Part shown: positions 37,076 to 54,312 of the stretch, piece by piece
Layout: every line of letters begins with the position of its first letter
Numbering within the stretch: position 1 is the stretch's first letter
Source of the DNA: Lophius americanus
Taxonomy: Eukaryota; Chordata; Actinopteri; Lophiiformes; Lophiidae
NCBI GenBank assembly: GCA_037951165.1
Contig: JBBDHG010000005.1
Location: forward strand, 499,501 to 563,500
Direction: 5' to 3'
Length of the DNA stretch: 64,000 nt
The notes under the pieces: model-generated
Database searches by the model: none
Told to the model about the DNA's origin: nothing
Seen by the model: the letters and a program-made list of their open reading frames with translations, nothing else
Made by a program: the position numbers and the translations under genes

Positions 37076-38026
37076 CATTATTATTACGTTCCTATGTTAA
37101 TAGGGTATGGTTAAGCTATTAACATATTATAATGATCACATTCGCCAATATTGATAGACCAAATATTTTCAATTTACTCTCAAGTAAGACAAAGAAGACC
37201 AGCTAGTACCCGGTGTTGTCTGGGATTATATTAAGAAAACATTTAACCGGTTAGAGGCAACTTCTGCATGATGTTTTCTGCACTGAGACATTTGAGTGTG
37301 CCGAGTCCTGAAAACAGTCAGCAGCTTCACTTGACAATGTCCACAGAGGCAGTCATGGGACACGAACCCTCAGCTTGTGGCTTTAAAACTGTTTAATTGC
37401 AGCAGTTGGTCATAAGATCATTGTATTTTACAGTCACATACGTACTGAATGAAATAACTTTAAAGGCAAATGCAATGCTAATAAAATGCCATGAGCAGCA
37501 CGCCTTCAAACCGACCGGAACAAGCCGACGGTTGACTCAACTAGTCCACATGAAGACACTGATATTGTTGCCCAACATAGTCGTTTAGCAACTGCAGCTT
37601 CCAAGTCGTTCCCTTTCCGTCTGTCTGTTGAGCAGGGTGTGCTAGCTTGGGGCTAACGTTAGCTTCGCTACACCGAACCACAATGTTGATCTATCTGGTT
37701 AATTCAACCTGCCTCGGCGCTGTAGACCGAAACCAGTCATGAAAATGGACAGGACAACCAGGCGGTGTCCTCCCATCAGCCCGTGGTCTCTCAGGCCGCC
37801 GATTAAACGCATTAGGACACTCCGTCCACAAACCAGGGTACCTGCTAGTCTTAGTGCAATCTGAAGGGGGAGGAAATATGGCGACCAACACAACTATAGA
37901 AACAAATGTTTCCATAGTAAAAGGTTAGTTTTCTTCACCGGAGCACATCTTAGATTTGCGTTTCGACATTCCCAGAGAGGGTGAAGTGGTCATAAAAATG
38001 CGTGGGCAAGGAGAGGTTTAACTTAC

Positions 38027-38330
38027 CTCGGTATTTTCACGAATTCAACTTATAAGACAACAGCAATGGCGGCGCGGCCTGTGGAGCGAAGCGATAGTTA
38101 AATCCACATTCAGTCCGCTCCTCCAACGGCGGCCGCGGCTCGCGCTCAACAGAGTTAAGCTTGAAAGTTGCCGACGGGTATCCAGGGCGACTGAGTTCGT
38201 TACGGGGGTTAAGGTTTGACTGGGATAAATACTGACTGTAAGAATCGTTAAGAAGCAGTTGGAAGTGGCACAGCTCAGCAGCTGCCCGAGCTTCTCTTCC
38301 CCCCAACAACAATGCGGTTGTGTGAGTCTC
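38027..38330 (-). other. brd1: Predicted non-coding first exon of brd1
   Basis: The first coding exon begins at an acceptor at about 36444, 18 bases before the ATG, so a 5' UTR exon must lie upstream. The nearest strong donor on the minus strand is CGAG|GTAAGT, with the exon ending at 38027. It abuts a GC-rich, CpG-rich block (38060-38330) unlike the AT-rich surroundings. The exon's 5' limit is a guess. A second candidate first exon near 37870 cannot be excluded. Confidence 0.5.
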
Positions 38331-38400
38331 TGCGCAGTGACGTCATAACGTAAAGATAGAACCAGGAAGTTGCTACGATTTTATGAATATTCATAACATG
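38060..38400 (-). promoter_or_regulatory. Probable brd1 promoter with CRE, ETS and YY1-like motifs
   Basis: A short CpG-rich island sits at the 5' end of brd1. It holds a full palindromic CRE (TGACGTCA) at 38338-38345, an ETS-like CAGGAAGT near 38362 and an ATGGCGGC YY1-type core near 38065. No TATA box is apparent. The cluster is typical of housekeeping chromatin-gene promoters; activity is inferred. Confidence 0.5.
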
Positions 38401-39014
38401 TAACCGTAAATATTTACCTTTTTTTTTTTTATCACTATGACTATATCTGGTATCGGTATACCGGCATTTCCAATAGAAACCAATTAGAAAAATGACTTAC
38501 CAAATAATATAAATTAGAGGTAAAACAACAAATAAAAATAAGTATATGAGTTAATAATACATGTTAATCGTCGAAAACATTTCGGTGGGTGGGTTGGGAG
38601 GGATAAATCTAAATAAAACTTTGTCTCAGGTATTTAGAATTATCATTGCTTTCTGCTTTAAAGAACTAAAAATATTGGCTCAGCAGATTCAATTAATATG
38701 TTTAAAGGAAATAATATAATATATATTAGGTAGAAGCCAGGCCTTCTTCCATGACGCATCATCCACAAATTGATTCCAATGAGAGGTTCCTGATAGTGAC
38801 GTAGTTATGTCTCTTTGGAAAAGAGCTTTTAGAGAGCTGTCATTATCAGAAGAGCAATGGTTGTGTACCTGGGAGATTAAAAAAGTAAGATCTTGAGGAA
38901 CAACCCTTGACTGAGATTTCTTTGATTAGTTTATTTCTCTAGATGTATAAAGCCAAACCTGCATGTCATTAATGCCTCTAGATAGATTAAACCAAAAATT
39001 ACACCAAAAATAAC

Positions 39015-39245
39015 CTGTGGTTAGTTCGGTGCAGGTGCTTGTGCAGGTGCTTAGTTGGTTCAACTCGTGCACCTCCTAAGAACCTGTTTGATATTCCATT
39101 GGCAAGGAGCCAAGTCAGAGCCACGCCATTACGTCACCTTATAACGTAATCGGTTCTTGGCTCTAGTCCAGCAAAGAGTTGGTGCTTGTCTGGCACCAGT
39201 TTTGAGAGCCAGGAGATGCTGATGCTTAGGCTGTTGAAAAAGAGA
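39015..39245 (+). mobile_element. Second copy of the MITE-like element
   Basis: It shares GGTTCTTGGCTCTAG, GAGTTGGTGCTTGTCTGGCA and CCAGTTTTGAGAGCCAGGA with the minus strand of 15620-15843. Its ends are more degraded. Confidence 0.6.
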
Positions 39246-40267
39246 GATAGAGATAGAGGGGGGGTCGCCTGCAGGGGGCAGGGGGGTCCAGCTCGCGGTG
39301 GACTGAACCTATTTGTGACAAGTTCCATGTACAGTCAGTATGTGACCTGCTCCTCACTCCATCAACCTCCTTCTGCTGGCGGAAAGCCGATACCCCTGCT
39401 TGCTATTTGGGTTCTCGGCTGTGACTAAACTGGAAATCTCCCAGTCCAGAAGACAGTAGAAAGACAGTAGTAGAAGACAGGAGCTGAGAACATCACCTCT
39501 TCCATAACCCACTTCAAACATCAGAAACCAACACAGCAAACCATCCCCTTCATTAAGGCTGGAGGGAAGCCCAGAACACAACAGTGGGCACCGACAGAAC
39601 TTACAGGACCGACATCTGATGGTCGACCTGGAGGAAATAGCTCTGGTTTCCTGAATCCATCACGGTTACCACGCTCAGATCAGACATGGTTCTGCTGTCA
39701 GAAACATCAAGACAGGTGGTAATTGCTGGAGCTTAAAGGGAGGACCGGACGGAGGAGGCCAGCAAGAGGAAGAAGCCCAGATACAGAGGCAGCAGAGCCT
39801 CAGATGGTTGTGGTTGAGGAGGAGTGAGCCGTGGAGAAATGCTTCTCAGACACAAGTCGAAGTCTGATCAGTCTCAGGCTGGGTCCAGATTATAGGCCCG
39901 CCCTTCACCGAGCTATGATTGGTACCATCTGTAGACTGAGAGGCTTCAATCAAAACCAAACACAGCAATCAGAGCAACACGGATCTCTTCAGCCCGTCGG
40001 TGTGGTCCTTCTCAGCTGAAGGCCCGTAATCTGGCTTCTGTGTAGTTTGTGCTTTTTTTTTTTTTTTTTTTACTTTGTACAATGCTGGATTTAAATTTTT
40101 TTTTAAAAAACATCATAAGTTGATACATCACAGTGTAAGGTCAAAGGATGTGTATGTGTAACTCCTCCTAGTGGACACAGCTGGTATTTTGTGGCCAAAA
40201 TCCCTCTTTGCAGCTAAAATACGATTTGGCATCTCCGTATCATATCTGTATATATGTATATAGAATC

Positions 40268-40655
40268 TCTGTAGATTCTACATCAACTATTACACCTCGT
40301 GCACTGCTCCCCTGTCCCAGGGTGTCCCCCAAAGTCCAGTACTTGGTCCTCTCCTCTTCATCCTCCTCCCTCTTGGCGATACCATCCATAATCATGGTCT
40401 CCACTTCCACTGCTACACCGATGAGATTCGAACCTACATATCCAGTAAATCCATCACGACAACAGTCCCTCTCCTTCTCTGCTGCTGAGACACTCATCTA
40501 CGCCTTCATCACATCCCGACTGGACTACTGCGACGGCATCCTCTACGTTGATTTTTTTAATTTTTTGTATGACTCAAATTTGTGTTCTAACATGTTATTT
40601 CTTGTATGTGTAAAGCGACTTTGATTATTTATGAAAAGCACTCTATGAATAATTT
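40268..40655 (+). mobile_element. L2-type LINE 3' end (RT fragment and tail)
   Basis: Plus-strand frames give GVPQSPVLGPLLFILLPLGD and FHCYTDE (from FHCYADD), then, after an internal deletion and frameshift, FITSRLDYCDGILY. The 3' tail has the family ending TGTAAAGCGACTTTGA and AAAAGCACTCTATGAATAA. It is inactive. It lies between brd1 and ftsj1. Confidence 0.8.
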
Positions 40656-41979
40656 TTTTTTTTTTTTTAAACAGGCGAGGATAGAAATATTGGTATTTTT
40701 GGCGTTAAATCCAAGATTACTCATACAGTAGATAATACCTTTTACATGACTGACACTGAAAATACATTTGTTTTAAGGTCTTACCTGTCTGTAGACACCA
40801 AGGTTATGCAAATACCTGATAACTGTGAAGTGTTTTGTATTAATTCAAGTCTGGGTATGTATTTCAGGTGACGCTTAACGTAGAAATGACCTCAAGGCTT
40901 AAGAGGTTTTAAAAGCATGTCGTGAATTCTGCTCTACAGCTGATAAACGCTCCTTTTGCCTTTTTACTTTGTAATTCATTTACTTTGATTTGTTAATGAG
41001 ATCATTGTAATGTTTTAATCGCTAATAAGTAGCGTGTTTTGTTTATGAGGTAAAGGTGGTATGGATAAATATGTATACACAAGTCCGTGGACACCTTTCT
41101 GGTGACGTCATGTAAGAAGCGAAAACGAGGCTAGTAAGGCCGCCGCCATCTTTATGGTTAAATATGCGAGCGATAAAGTGGAGAAGCGATAGAGGATAAA
41201 ACGTACGAGCGACTTTAAAACCCTTTAAGCAGTCAAGATTCCACAGATATTTTATCTGTGAGGATAAAAGGTGGCGTTCTCAGGGTAGTCATTATATAAA
41301 TCTGTTTTTTATTAAGACTTAAAAGTCCAATTTTACATGGAGTGAGTTTCTCTTTCGTCATTGTAATTATAAAATACACTATGTGGGATTGACACAAAAT
41401 GTATAGTTTCCCTTTTTTGTGTGTTCAGCCAGGTCTTTATCCGAGGAATAGGTAACTTCCAGAGGCACTGATCAGCTGTCGTTTAATTTCTTCACAGAAA
41501 ATAATTGTTACATCGACTGTGAGTGTTGTTTCACACCTGCGTATGAGTTAAATATTTTATTCATAGAAGGAAAAACCAGAACCATAGTTTTGATATTACA
41601 AACAATATATTTTTTAAGTGAAATAAGATAGTAATTTCTGAATAGGGCACCTTTAACTCACCACCACTAATAGAGGGTAAATAGTTTTAAGTTTGTTTTT
41701 TTTTAAAACTAGATGGAAGCACAATGGTAGGTTCAACTCTTTTTAGTAAACAGAATTTTAACCACTGTATTATATCCATGTAATCCACAACGCTGGTTTA
41801 TATCCAATTAATTACTTTTATTTTGATATCAAAAAATAGTTACACCTCTTCCATCAGATGGATGGATGAAGAATGTGACACAAAGTATTCCACATAAAAT
41901 CAGGTAGAACCGTAAAATCATAACACTGTTCTGTCCCAATCTCTATGCAGGACACACAGAGGGGAAAGTGATACATTCC

Positions 41980-42006
41980 TTTATTTGAATCTCCGTCCTC
42001 TTTATT
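41980..42006 (-). terminator. ftsj1: ftsj1 poly(A) signals
   Basis: Two AATAAA hexamers on the minus strand (TTTATT on the plus strand at 42001-42006 and 41980-41985) lie 29 and 50 bases beyond the stop codon, so the 3' UTR is probably very short. Confidence 0.5.
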
Positions 42007-42034
42007 CCTTCCTTTTCCCGCCAATCAGCCGCGG

Positions 42035-46502
<4,468 letters not shown>

Positions 46503-46516
46503 CCTGACCTCTGATC

Positions 46517-47601
46517 CCTATGACAAAAGGGACACAGCAATGTGGGGGCCACAATTTTAGTGTTCTCTATTCTTCTTTTAAAGTACTAGTAGCTGTCAAT
46601 TTACCAGTCAAGCTATGTTCCAGCCCTGACTTATGGTCATGAGCTCCGGGCAGTGACCGAATGAATGAGTTCATGGATACAAGCGGCTGAAATAAGCTTC
46701 CTTTGTAGGCGGGCAGAGCTCAGCCTTGGAGATAAGACGGCGAGCTCAGGCCTCCAGGGGAAGCTCGGAGTGGAGCTGCAGCACTTTTGCGTCTAAGGAG
46801 GCAGTTTAGGTGGTGCAGGTATCTGATTAGGACGCCTACCTTTGGAGGTTTCTTAGACCCGTCCGACTGGGAGTACATCCAGAAGTCCCTGGAGGAACTA
46901 TATATCTAATTATCTAATCTGATAATCTGGCCTGGGTAGGGTAGGTAGATTAGCAGATTAATTTGGGGTCCGGGATCCCTAAGAAGGAGCTGGGGAGTCT
47001 CGCAATCTGGAATGCCCTTATTAACTAGCTGCCACTGTTAACGGACCCCATATAAGAATTATTTTAACAAAAAGTATGGCAAATATTAAATCCTTCTATA
47101 GTTTATTAAGATTTCCCTGAAGCCAAAATAATGTTCCAACCATGCCTGTAAAAACAAAAGAGGCAATCCTGTTCAGTATTTAAGCATTTGTGGACCTTAT
47201 TTTCTTAGATTTCGGAATATCAGATGAATTCCTACTATACTGGTACACGAAAAGAAATCTTAACTTTCGTGACAACCGCTCTAAAGCCTCCTGTTCGCCA
47301 ACATTACGAGAAAAGACTGCGAAATAACCTTGAACTCATGACCAAGGGTGTTTAGTTTTTTCTGGGTGAGTCACAGTGAACAATTCCTCCACGTGAATTC
47401 TAAAAATGTGCTCAATTATAATTGAATTCACCTCGTTTTGCTGCTACAGAACGCTCACTGCTCCTGTTAATGTCTTCCACCAGATGCAAGTCGGTGCATT
47501 TTCCTGGACCACATATTATTACATGTCTACTAAAATAAATAATGTACAAAAAACAAACTATTCTGTCTCATTTGAGTTTGTTTTTTTGTGTTCTACTCAC
47601 C
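46517..47601 (-). other. ftsj1: Predicted 5' UTR intron and upstream non-coding exon of ftsj1
   Basis: An acceptor (TCATAG) lies at about 46518, 15 bases before the ftsj1 ATG. The only strong donor upstream on the minus strand is CGCCAGCG|GTGAGTA, with an exon ending at 47601 and running upstream through a GC-richer stretch that includes a TTCCGGG ETS-like site (plus strand, near 47613). This suggests a non-coding first exon at 47601 to about 47700 and a 1.1 kb intron that carries a LINE fragment. Confidence 0.45.
46620..47000 (+). mobile_element. Non-LTR retrotransposon 3' fragment
   Basis: The plus strand holds the series TTATGGTCATGAGCTCCGGG, GATACAAGCGGCTGAAAT, TCAGCCTTGGAGATA and CCGTCCGACTGGGAG, the C-terminal coding region of a common fish LINE (YGHEL...WIQAAEM...GLSL). 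Frames are broken. It lies in the predicted ftsj1 5' UTR intron, antisense to the gene. Confidence 0.65.
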
Positions 47602-47719
47602 GCTGGCGAGTTGTTCCGGGTTTGGAGGATGGAAGGACCCCAGCAGTAGCTGTTCCAAACATGCCTGTTCAAAATGACGCTGACAAACCCACAAAATAAT
47701 GGAAATTTTCTTTTTAAAT

Positions 47720-48990
47720 ACTTCCATGTTTTACTATTTAAAAGGTTTCACACAGAATTTTATGTCCGCACAAGTTATGTGTGTTTCGATCTTGTTTAAA
47801 TATAATCGTATCATCAACGTACGGCCAGATGATGGCGCTGTAGATACATGTTAATATCTTAACATTAGAGGACAAATAAACGGAAATAACCACAGAATAT
47901 ATATATATATATAAATATATATATGACCGATGTCATGATTTTCAATTTGATTTATTTTTACCTTCTTGAGATGTGTTATTGTTTAAGTTTTTGTTTTTAA
48001 TCTGCGATCTAATCTTTTAATCTGCTTTTTGGTCATATTTTTATATAGTTATTTTATTATTTATTGATGCTTTTACCTTGTAGCACTTTGAGTTTTGATC
48101 CAAATGTAAAATGGGTTATAAATTAAATTTATCATTATTATTAATCTCCACGGAGACCGTGTTTTCCTGTTTTGACTTTTTTTCCCTTCATTTTAGGCTA
48201 TGCGTTAAATGTGAAACATTAATATTTTATATTTCTACGTGTAAACCAACACACAAGATAATATGCAGCGTTGAATTTTAGATTAATTTAAAAAAAATTA
48301 AGTGCATTTAATTTGAAAAGAAAGAAATGCCGCTGTGAAGGAAAAGTCAGCTTTAATATTGAAAACAGTATAAGGTTAGTTTTTAATTATTCTATTAACC
48401 AGTTATTAATCTATTTCACCACACACCATGTGTGTATTGGATAATCCTTCCATAACCACGCTCAATAAACTCTCGTCTATTTATTAATGGCAGAAATGAG
48501 CCTTTGAAACTTTTGGTTTTTTTTTTTTTACTACTACATATTTTAAGTCCAAGGACTCGGATCAGACCAACTCAATTTGTGCTGTAGTGGGTAAACCACG
48601 ACCTCCATCATAACATTTTATCTAGCGTAACAAGATAATAGTCTGAGCTCAGAATGGCCTGAAAATGTAATAATAGTCCAAATTAAATAACCAATTATGT
48701 GATGAGTGAAATTCTATTGAATTCTGCCCTGCGTTTTTTTTGGGGGGGTGGGTGGATAGATGACACCGTTTTCTACAGACTGACAGGGGTCGACCGCTAA
48801 ATCTCCTTTCTGTGGGGGACACACTGAGTATTAAGGAAATTATCTCAGTAGTTTTAGAGGATGTTCTCCAAATGATAAAATATCGCCTTTTATAAAACAG
48901 CATGATTGATGAGCATTGATATTAAAAAAATAAAAACAAACAATCTAGTATTGTTTGATAATAAGAAAAGTAAGCCTTAAGGGAAGAAAC
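47720..48990. other. ftsj1-pim3 intergenic stretch
   Basis: AT-rich. It has a short (TA)n tract at 47898-47924, and at 48070-48143 an L2-type tail (TGTAGCACTTTGAGTTTTGA, then ATTATTATTA). No gene is recognised. Confidence 0.45.
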
Positions 48991-48999
48991 ACAAATCAA

Positions 49000-50799
49000 A
49001 GTCCATTTATATAGAAAAAGGTTTAATATGAAATAAAAAAAATTGCAGTTTTTCCCAGTAGGAATTGTTCAAAACAAACTAACAATAGAAAATTAGATAA
49101 AAGTCTGTCACCAGACACGAACAAATTAAAACTTAAATACAAACCCGACTTCTTAAAAAAAAAAAAAACAAGAAAAAATAAATAACCACAGAGGAATGTT
49201 CTTTACTAGATAAAAAAAAAAAAAAAAAGACAAAAACTTTAAGATTTGCATTGAGTGTGCGTTTAACACGGAGAAAGAAGACAGACAGGCGCCCGACTGT
49301 GGAACCAACGGAGAACAGAAAGAGAGAACATGCGCGTCATCACATGGCGGCGTCCATCCAGAAAACGCAGGCAGAGCAACAACAACAACAAAAACAATAA
49401 CTTCTAAACATTTCAGGGACTGGCAGAGCTGCGCCTGAAGGAAGAAACTATTCAACCAACTTACTCAAGTTTTTCTCCTGCTGGAGAACCTGGAGAGACT
49501 CGGAACCACAGGTAGACGTCTTCGTACCCCAGACTCCCTGATGGAGATCAGGTTTGTTCAGTTAGCTTGTACTTAAGATGGGGAGGCTTTGACGGAACAA
49601 AAGTAAACATTGAAGTCGGTCTTCTACATGGAGACTTTGTTTATACTCATACTCAGCCGAGTCAGGTATGACATACAAAAAAAAGAAGACAAGAAGACAA
49701 GGAAAAACAAACAAACGGTATCAGTACTGAGACTTAAGCTGGGGGTCCTGAACCGGTTCCAGCTCTCCGGAGGTGTGTGAACGTTTAAAGCATTCCGCTG
49801 TCTGAGCAGGCGAGGAATCTTCTCTGACGTCACGGGGCAGTCGAGGTGTGGAGTTTCGGTTACATGGAGGACAAAAACGTCCTTTAGCAGGTTGATTGTT
49901 ACAAGCCATCTACATATATACATAAAAAAAAGAAAGTTTCTCAGTGCTGCCTCGAAGAAGGCGGAACATTTCCAGGTTTTGGACGATTGAACAGAATAAG
50001 AACAAGATATGATATATGGATATCAATTTGATATTTCCCCCCCATTGAAGATGCTGCAGACCAGATCACTCTGAGAGAAAGCATGAACACATAAAGTCGG
50101 CTCTGATGGGCCGTGATGAATTTGCATCCTTGAACAGTCCCAGGAACAGAATCCCAGGGACTCCAGCTGCCCGTTTGATTGATCGCGCTCTAAAAATACT
50201 ACCATCCCCATCACTCAGTGGCGCCATCTTCTAGCCTCATACCCACCAGACATAAAAGCAAGTCAAGGTGGAGTTCTGAAACAACGATAACGGGATGCCC
50301 TCTCACATTAAAAGACGTGGCCCTCATTATGAAACAGGGCCTCAGAAAAACCCGGTGATCGCAGTGTTCTGGATGATGTCGACTGAACTACTGGACAGAA
50401 TCATGGACAAATGGATCAACATTGAAAACGGTCGCAGCCCCGCGGACGACTGCTGAGGACGAGGAGAAACGTTGTACTGTGTACTACATCATACAGACAG
50501 TGAATCGCACGTGTGGAAATAAAAACTATCGGCCAAAGAATAAGGCTGGATTTCACCACAAGTCTTTGGGTTAGAACTTTCACCTGTCCACACCTCCGGC
50601 CCCCCCACGACTTTTCTGTAGGTGACCGCGGCGGCGCTCAAACCGTAGCAGCTTTTAATCTCAAGGCACTCTAAAACAGGAACACTAGACTGGGAGCAGC
50701 AGCAGCAGCTTTACCATCTGCCAACAGAGGTCGTAGATGACCGACAGGCGGCTGTCAATCATGTCCATGTCGCAGCCAGCGAGAGCTCCTCTCTGACCA
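49000..50799 (-). other. pim3: Probable pim3 3' UTR and downstream sequence
   Basis: The 1.8 kb below the pim3 stop is mostly non-repetitive and has AU-rich stretches on the minus strand, including UAUUUAUU near 49180. PIM transcripts usually have long, unstable 3' UTRs. Two T-runs (minus strand) at 49155-49170 and 49210-49230 interrupt it. No convincing poly(A) signal was fixed. Confidence 0.3.
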
Positions 50800-53700
50800 T
50801 CAGAGGCTCTGCTGGCTGCAGGAAGGAGGAGGCGACGAAGAGTCTGCCGTGAGGCTGTGCAGCATCATGCCACTATTGTCTGTCTGCTGTCCGCCGCTGC
50901 TCGACACCCAGGGGTGGAGGAAGATCTGCTCCAAGGTCGGCCGGTCAGACGGCTCCTGGCGGAGACACCAGCCGATCAGCTGCTCGCACTCTGTGACAGA
51001 AACATGAAGAGGAGAAGATGAACCTCTGAAAACAACAAACTGAACGAGATTCCCGTTTCGGATTCTCTTACAGCCCAGATAAGACTGCCCACATATGTTT
51101 GACGGTAGACCATCAGCAGGAAGTTTATCATCGGATATAAGCAGCGCCACCGTCACACTCAGACTGACCTGGGGATATTTTGTGTCTGAAGTAGACCACT
51201 CCCCTCAGGATCTCCTCGTCGTGTTCAAACGGTATGTCCCCACACACCATGTCATACAGAAGCACGCCAAGCGACCAGACGGTAGCCGAGAGACCATGGT
51301 ATCGATGGAACCGGATCCACTCTGGAGGACTATACACCCGCGTTCCTGGAGGGGAGGGGAGGGGGGGAGAATCAATAAAGTTAGTCCGATTGTGTCAAAA
51401 CCTTTTAGACCAATTCTGGTTTCATCGGGACTAAAATTAAAAAAGGTCAAGCAGTAACAACACCGTCTTCAGTCAACCGGCGCCGTGTTTATATAACGCT
51501 GTGGCCGTGACAAACCGGTAATGCGGTCGTTCAATGATCTGACTCACCATCGAACTCAGTGTAGGCGGTCTCTTTGAGGACGGCACCCGAGCCAAAATCG
51601 ATGAGCTTAATCTGTCCGGTCCTCAGGTCCACCAGCAGGTTTTCATCCTTGATATCTCGATGGACAACGCCGCACTTGTAGCAGTGACGCACGGCCTCAA
51701 GCACTTGCAGGAAGAAGCCGCGCGCTACCTCTTCATCCAGCGCGCCGCGCTCCGTGATGTAATCAAACAAGTCCTGCCCGTGCTCGGGACGCTCCATCAC
51801 CATCAGCCAGCCGTCCGTCCGCTCCCACCAGTCCAACAGCCGCACCACGCCACCGAATGTCCCGCCCACTTTCTTCAGCAGAACGATCTCCAGGGGAACG
51901 ACTGTGCCACACTGAGAGAGATCGTGAAGAATATTCAGAGTTGTTTCAACACATCGTCGAAAACTACAGCAAGATGTTGGCCCATCAGCTTTGACAGAGG
52001 AGTACGACCCTCAGCTGCCCTTCTACTTGTTATTATTAGAATGAAAGAGTCGCAGTTGTTCAGGAAAACGGTTGTTTATCGGTTTACACAGGTTAAGTCA
52101 TGTGGAAGGATATTGTAAGTTTTACGTGGCTCCGAACAGTGTTTACACTGAGCTTGAAAATTTGAAGTTAAATACAAAAGATTTACTTCAGTCTATCAGA
52201 ACATGATCAGGATGTTCGTTTGTATATTAATTAATGGTATCCTTCAATTCTTTCAGGTCCCTGTTGTGAAAAGATTCTTAATCTCATTATTTAATTACAC
52301 TGTTAACCTTAAACATTTGAATTAGACAGGAAGTTGTTGTAGAATAATCTATCGAGATGTAACAATGCCAGTTATCTCACCAAAGAGCCCCATTCCGTCA
52401 CTCTGTCTCTGCACACGTGCTTCACCGCCACCTGCATATAAAACCATAATTAACAAACAGCATCCATGCAAAAACGTATGAAACAAAAATCTGAATTTTA
52501 CAGGGTGGGAAATGTAAAATATATATCTCCATTTAGTATAAAGACGGGGAATAAGCAGCAAACGCAATTAAATATGAAGCTTAATTTTTGTTGCCTCAGA
52601 TTTCAAGTTTGTCTTTGTTTGTAAACGATGATGATTTTCCCGACACTTAAGAGGTTCCGTGAATAAAAACATCTTCCAAGACGATCGCACTTCATGCGCC
52701 AGTACGCATCGAGTAAAAACTAGGCGATAATGTTTTATTAGAAAGAGGATAAGGCCTTATAAAGCAGTTCTCTTTGTGTAAACAAAGACCACATGCCAGA
52801 CAGCATTGTGCAACATCAAGCTACACATCTGTAAACACTTAAGACAGGAAGTAGAGACAAACTCATTCCTAGATAAAAGCATAGAATAAAACACACGTTT
52901 ATCCAACGTGTGCAAACTTGAAGTGATCACATTGTTTAAGGGTTCTCCAGTGCGATGCTCTGTATAACATCCATTTCCATATTGAATATGTAATAATGTG
53001 AGACTATTACAGACAATTGTAAGAGAAGAACTGGTGATCAGAACCACAGCTTGCAAAATTACTTTAATTAATTTTCAACTCAGATGCTTTGAAATTAGAC
53101 TTTCTCACCAGCAGCAAAGCTGATGGGAAACTACAGTCATAGAGATGAGGGATACTATTTCTGTATATTCTATATTCTGGAGTCAGTAACACTATAGTAC
53201 TAAGTACTTTTTTTATGATAAAGCAAACTGATTTTCATTAAAAAAAACAAAAAAAAAAATTAAGTCTTTACAAGAAGAGCTCCTGAGCAACATGGATGAA
53301 AAACATCATAGGATTAAACATAAATGGAAATATGAACCTATACAAATACATTGCTTTTATTTTGGTAAAAACAAAGCAAACCGGAAACGCAATGCATGCT
53401 GTGAGTAACTTCACGCCGCGAGTCGCGACCATGTGGCGGAACCAAAACACAGCGGCTCCTCTCTCTTACCGGCAGCCCATCTGCGAGGCGAACAGCGGAG
53501 TACACTGTGCCGAATCCTCCGCTGCCGAAAGCCGAGCCCAGACGGTACAGCTTCTCGAAAGGCTGCTTCTCTGTCTTGGCTGAAAAAAAAAAAAAAAAGT
53601 CACAAATTGATCGATCTAAATGACTTGCACGGTTTAATACATCTAGCTTTGCGCCAAAATCCACTCCCCCACCCCCACATCGGTGTTTTGTTCGTCGGTG

Positions 53701-54312
53701 GCGTGTTATTTAGTCGCTCCATCTATACATCTCACTATAGAAACTCCCCTTCTTAATAAAATACTTCCTAGTAGATGCATAAGACGGAAAGAAAACAAAC
53801 AGTTCGTAAATTCTTCAAGCATGAGTCAGTCTCGCGCCAGCCGTTTAAAAATGGTGGACAGTTTGAGTGCGTCGTTTGATATTCAAACGTTACGCGACCG
53901 AAACCGCCCCCGTACGAGTTTTAATAGTAAATCTAACATGAATGTATTTAAATTTAGTTGCGAACACCAATATTTTAATCGACCCCAGCACAACCACCGT
54001 TAACATTCCAGACTCTTTACGACAATTTCTTGCCATTGTATTGTGTAACGGACATTCGCCTCCCAAATAACAACACGCCGGTACACGTGCTGAGCCACAC
54101 CGCGTGACCCCCGAGACACAACAACACGGCGAAACATTTCGATTTCAAAAATCCAGTTGATAATTGTTTATCTGTAGTTATCAGAGCACGTATGCCAAAG
54201 GTTGAACTAACACCGGCGTGCTGTGTTTACCTCCATTCCCGTGTTGGAGCTTCGCCGGTAGATCCATGCTGGTCGGGATGTGAGAGATGGAGCCCAGCGT
54301 GGAGAGCATCAT
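50800..54312 (-). CDS. pim3: PIM-family serine/threonine kinase, most like PIM3, six coding exons
   Basis: Constitutively active cytoplasmic kinase promoting survival and cap-dependent translation (family knowledge). Exons on the minus strand: 54312-54231, 53579-53470, 52431-52381, 51911-51548, 51345-51169, 50990-50800; 975 nt, 324 residues (human PIM3 326). Visible kinase features: glycine loop GSGGFG at 46-51, catalytic Lys68 (VAVKH), PIM-type hinge ERPEH with Pro123, catalytic loop HRDIKDEN with Asp167, DFG Asp186, and the APE-region motif SPPEW. PIM3-like stretches are ADGLPVAVKHV, VTEWGSL, DENLLVDLR and SATVWSLGVLLYDMVCGD. Two adjacent ATGs open the frame at 54312 and 54309. A poly-T run of about 15 bases precedes the exon 2 acceptor. 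The assignment to PIM3 rather than PIM1 or PIM2 rests on recalled relatives and on nearness to brd1, as in human 22q13.33; fish also carry many extra pim genes. Confidence 0.88.

Larger units (their letters stand above)
38400..42034. other. brd1-ftsj1 intergenic region
   Basis: Apart from the MITE and L2 pieces it holds poly-T runs (40058-40072, 40650-40670) and AT-rich sequence. GGCCGCCGCCATCTTTATGG at 41138-41157 has a YY1-type core in a CpG-richer patch. No gene is seen. Confidence 0.45.

Noticed and set aside
53683..54003. Plus-strand 106-codon frame between pim3 exons 1 and 2
   Set aside because: No recognisable domain; intronic and low-complexity in part.
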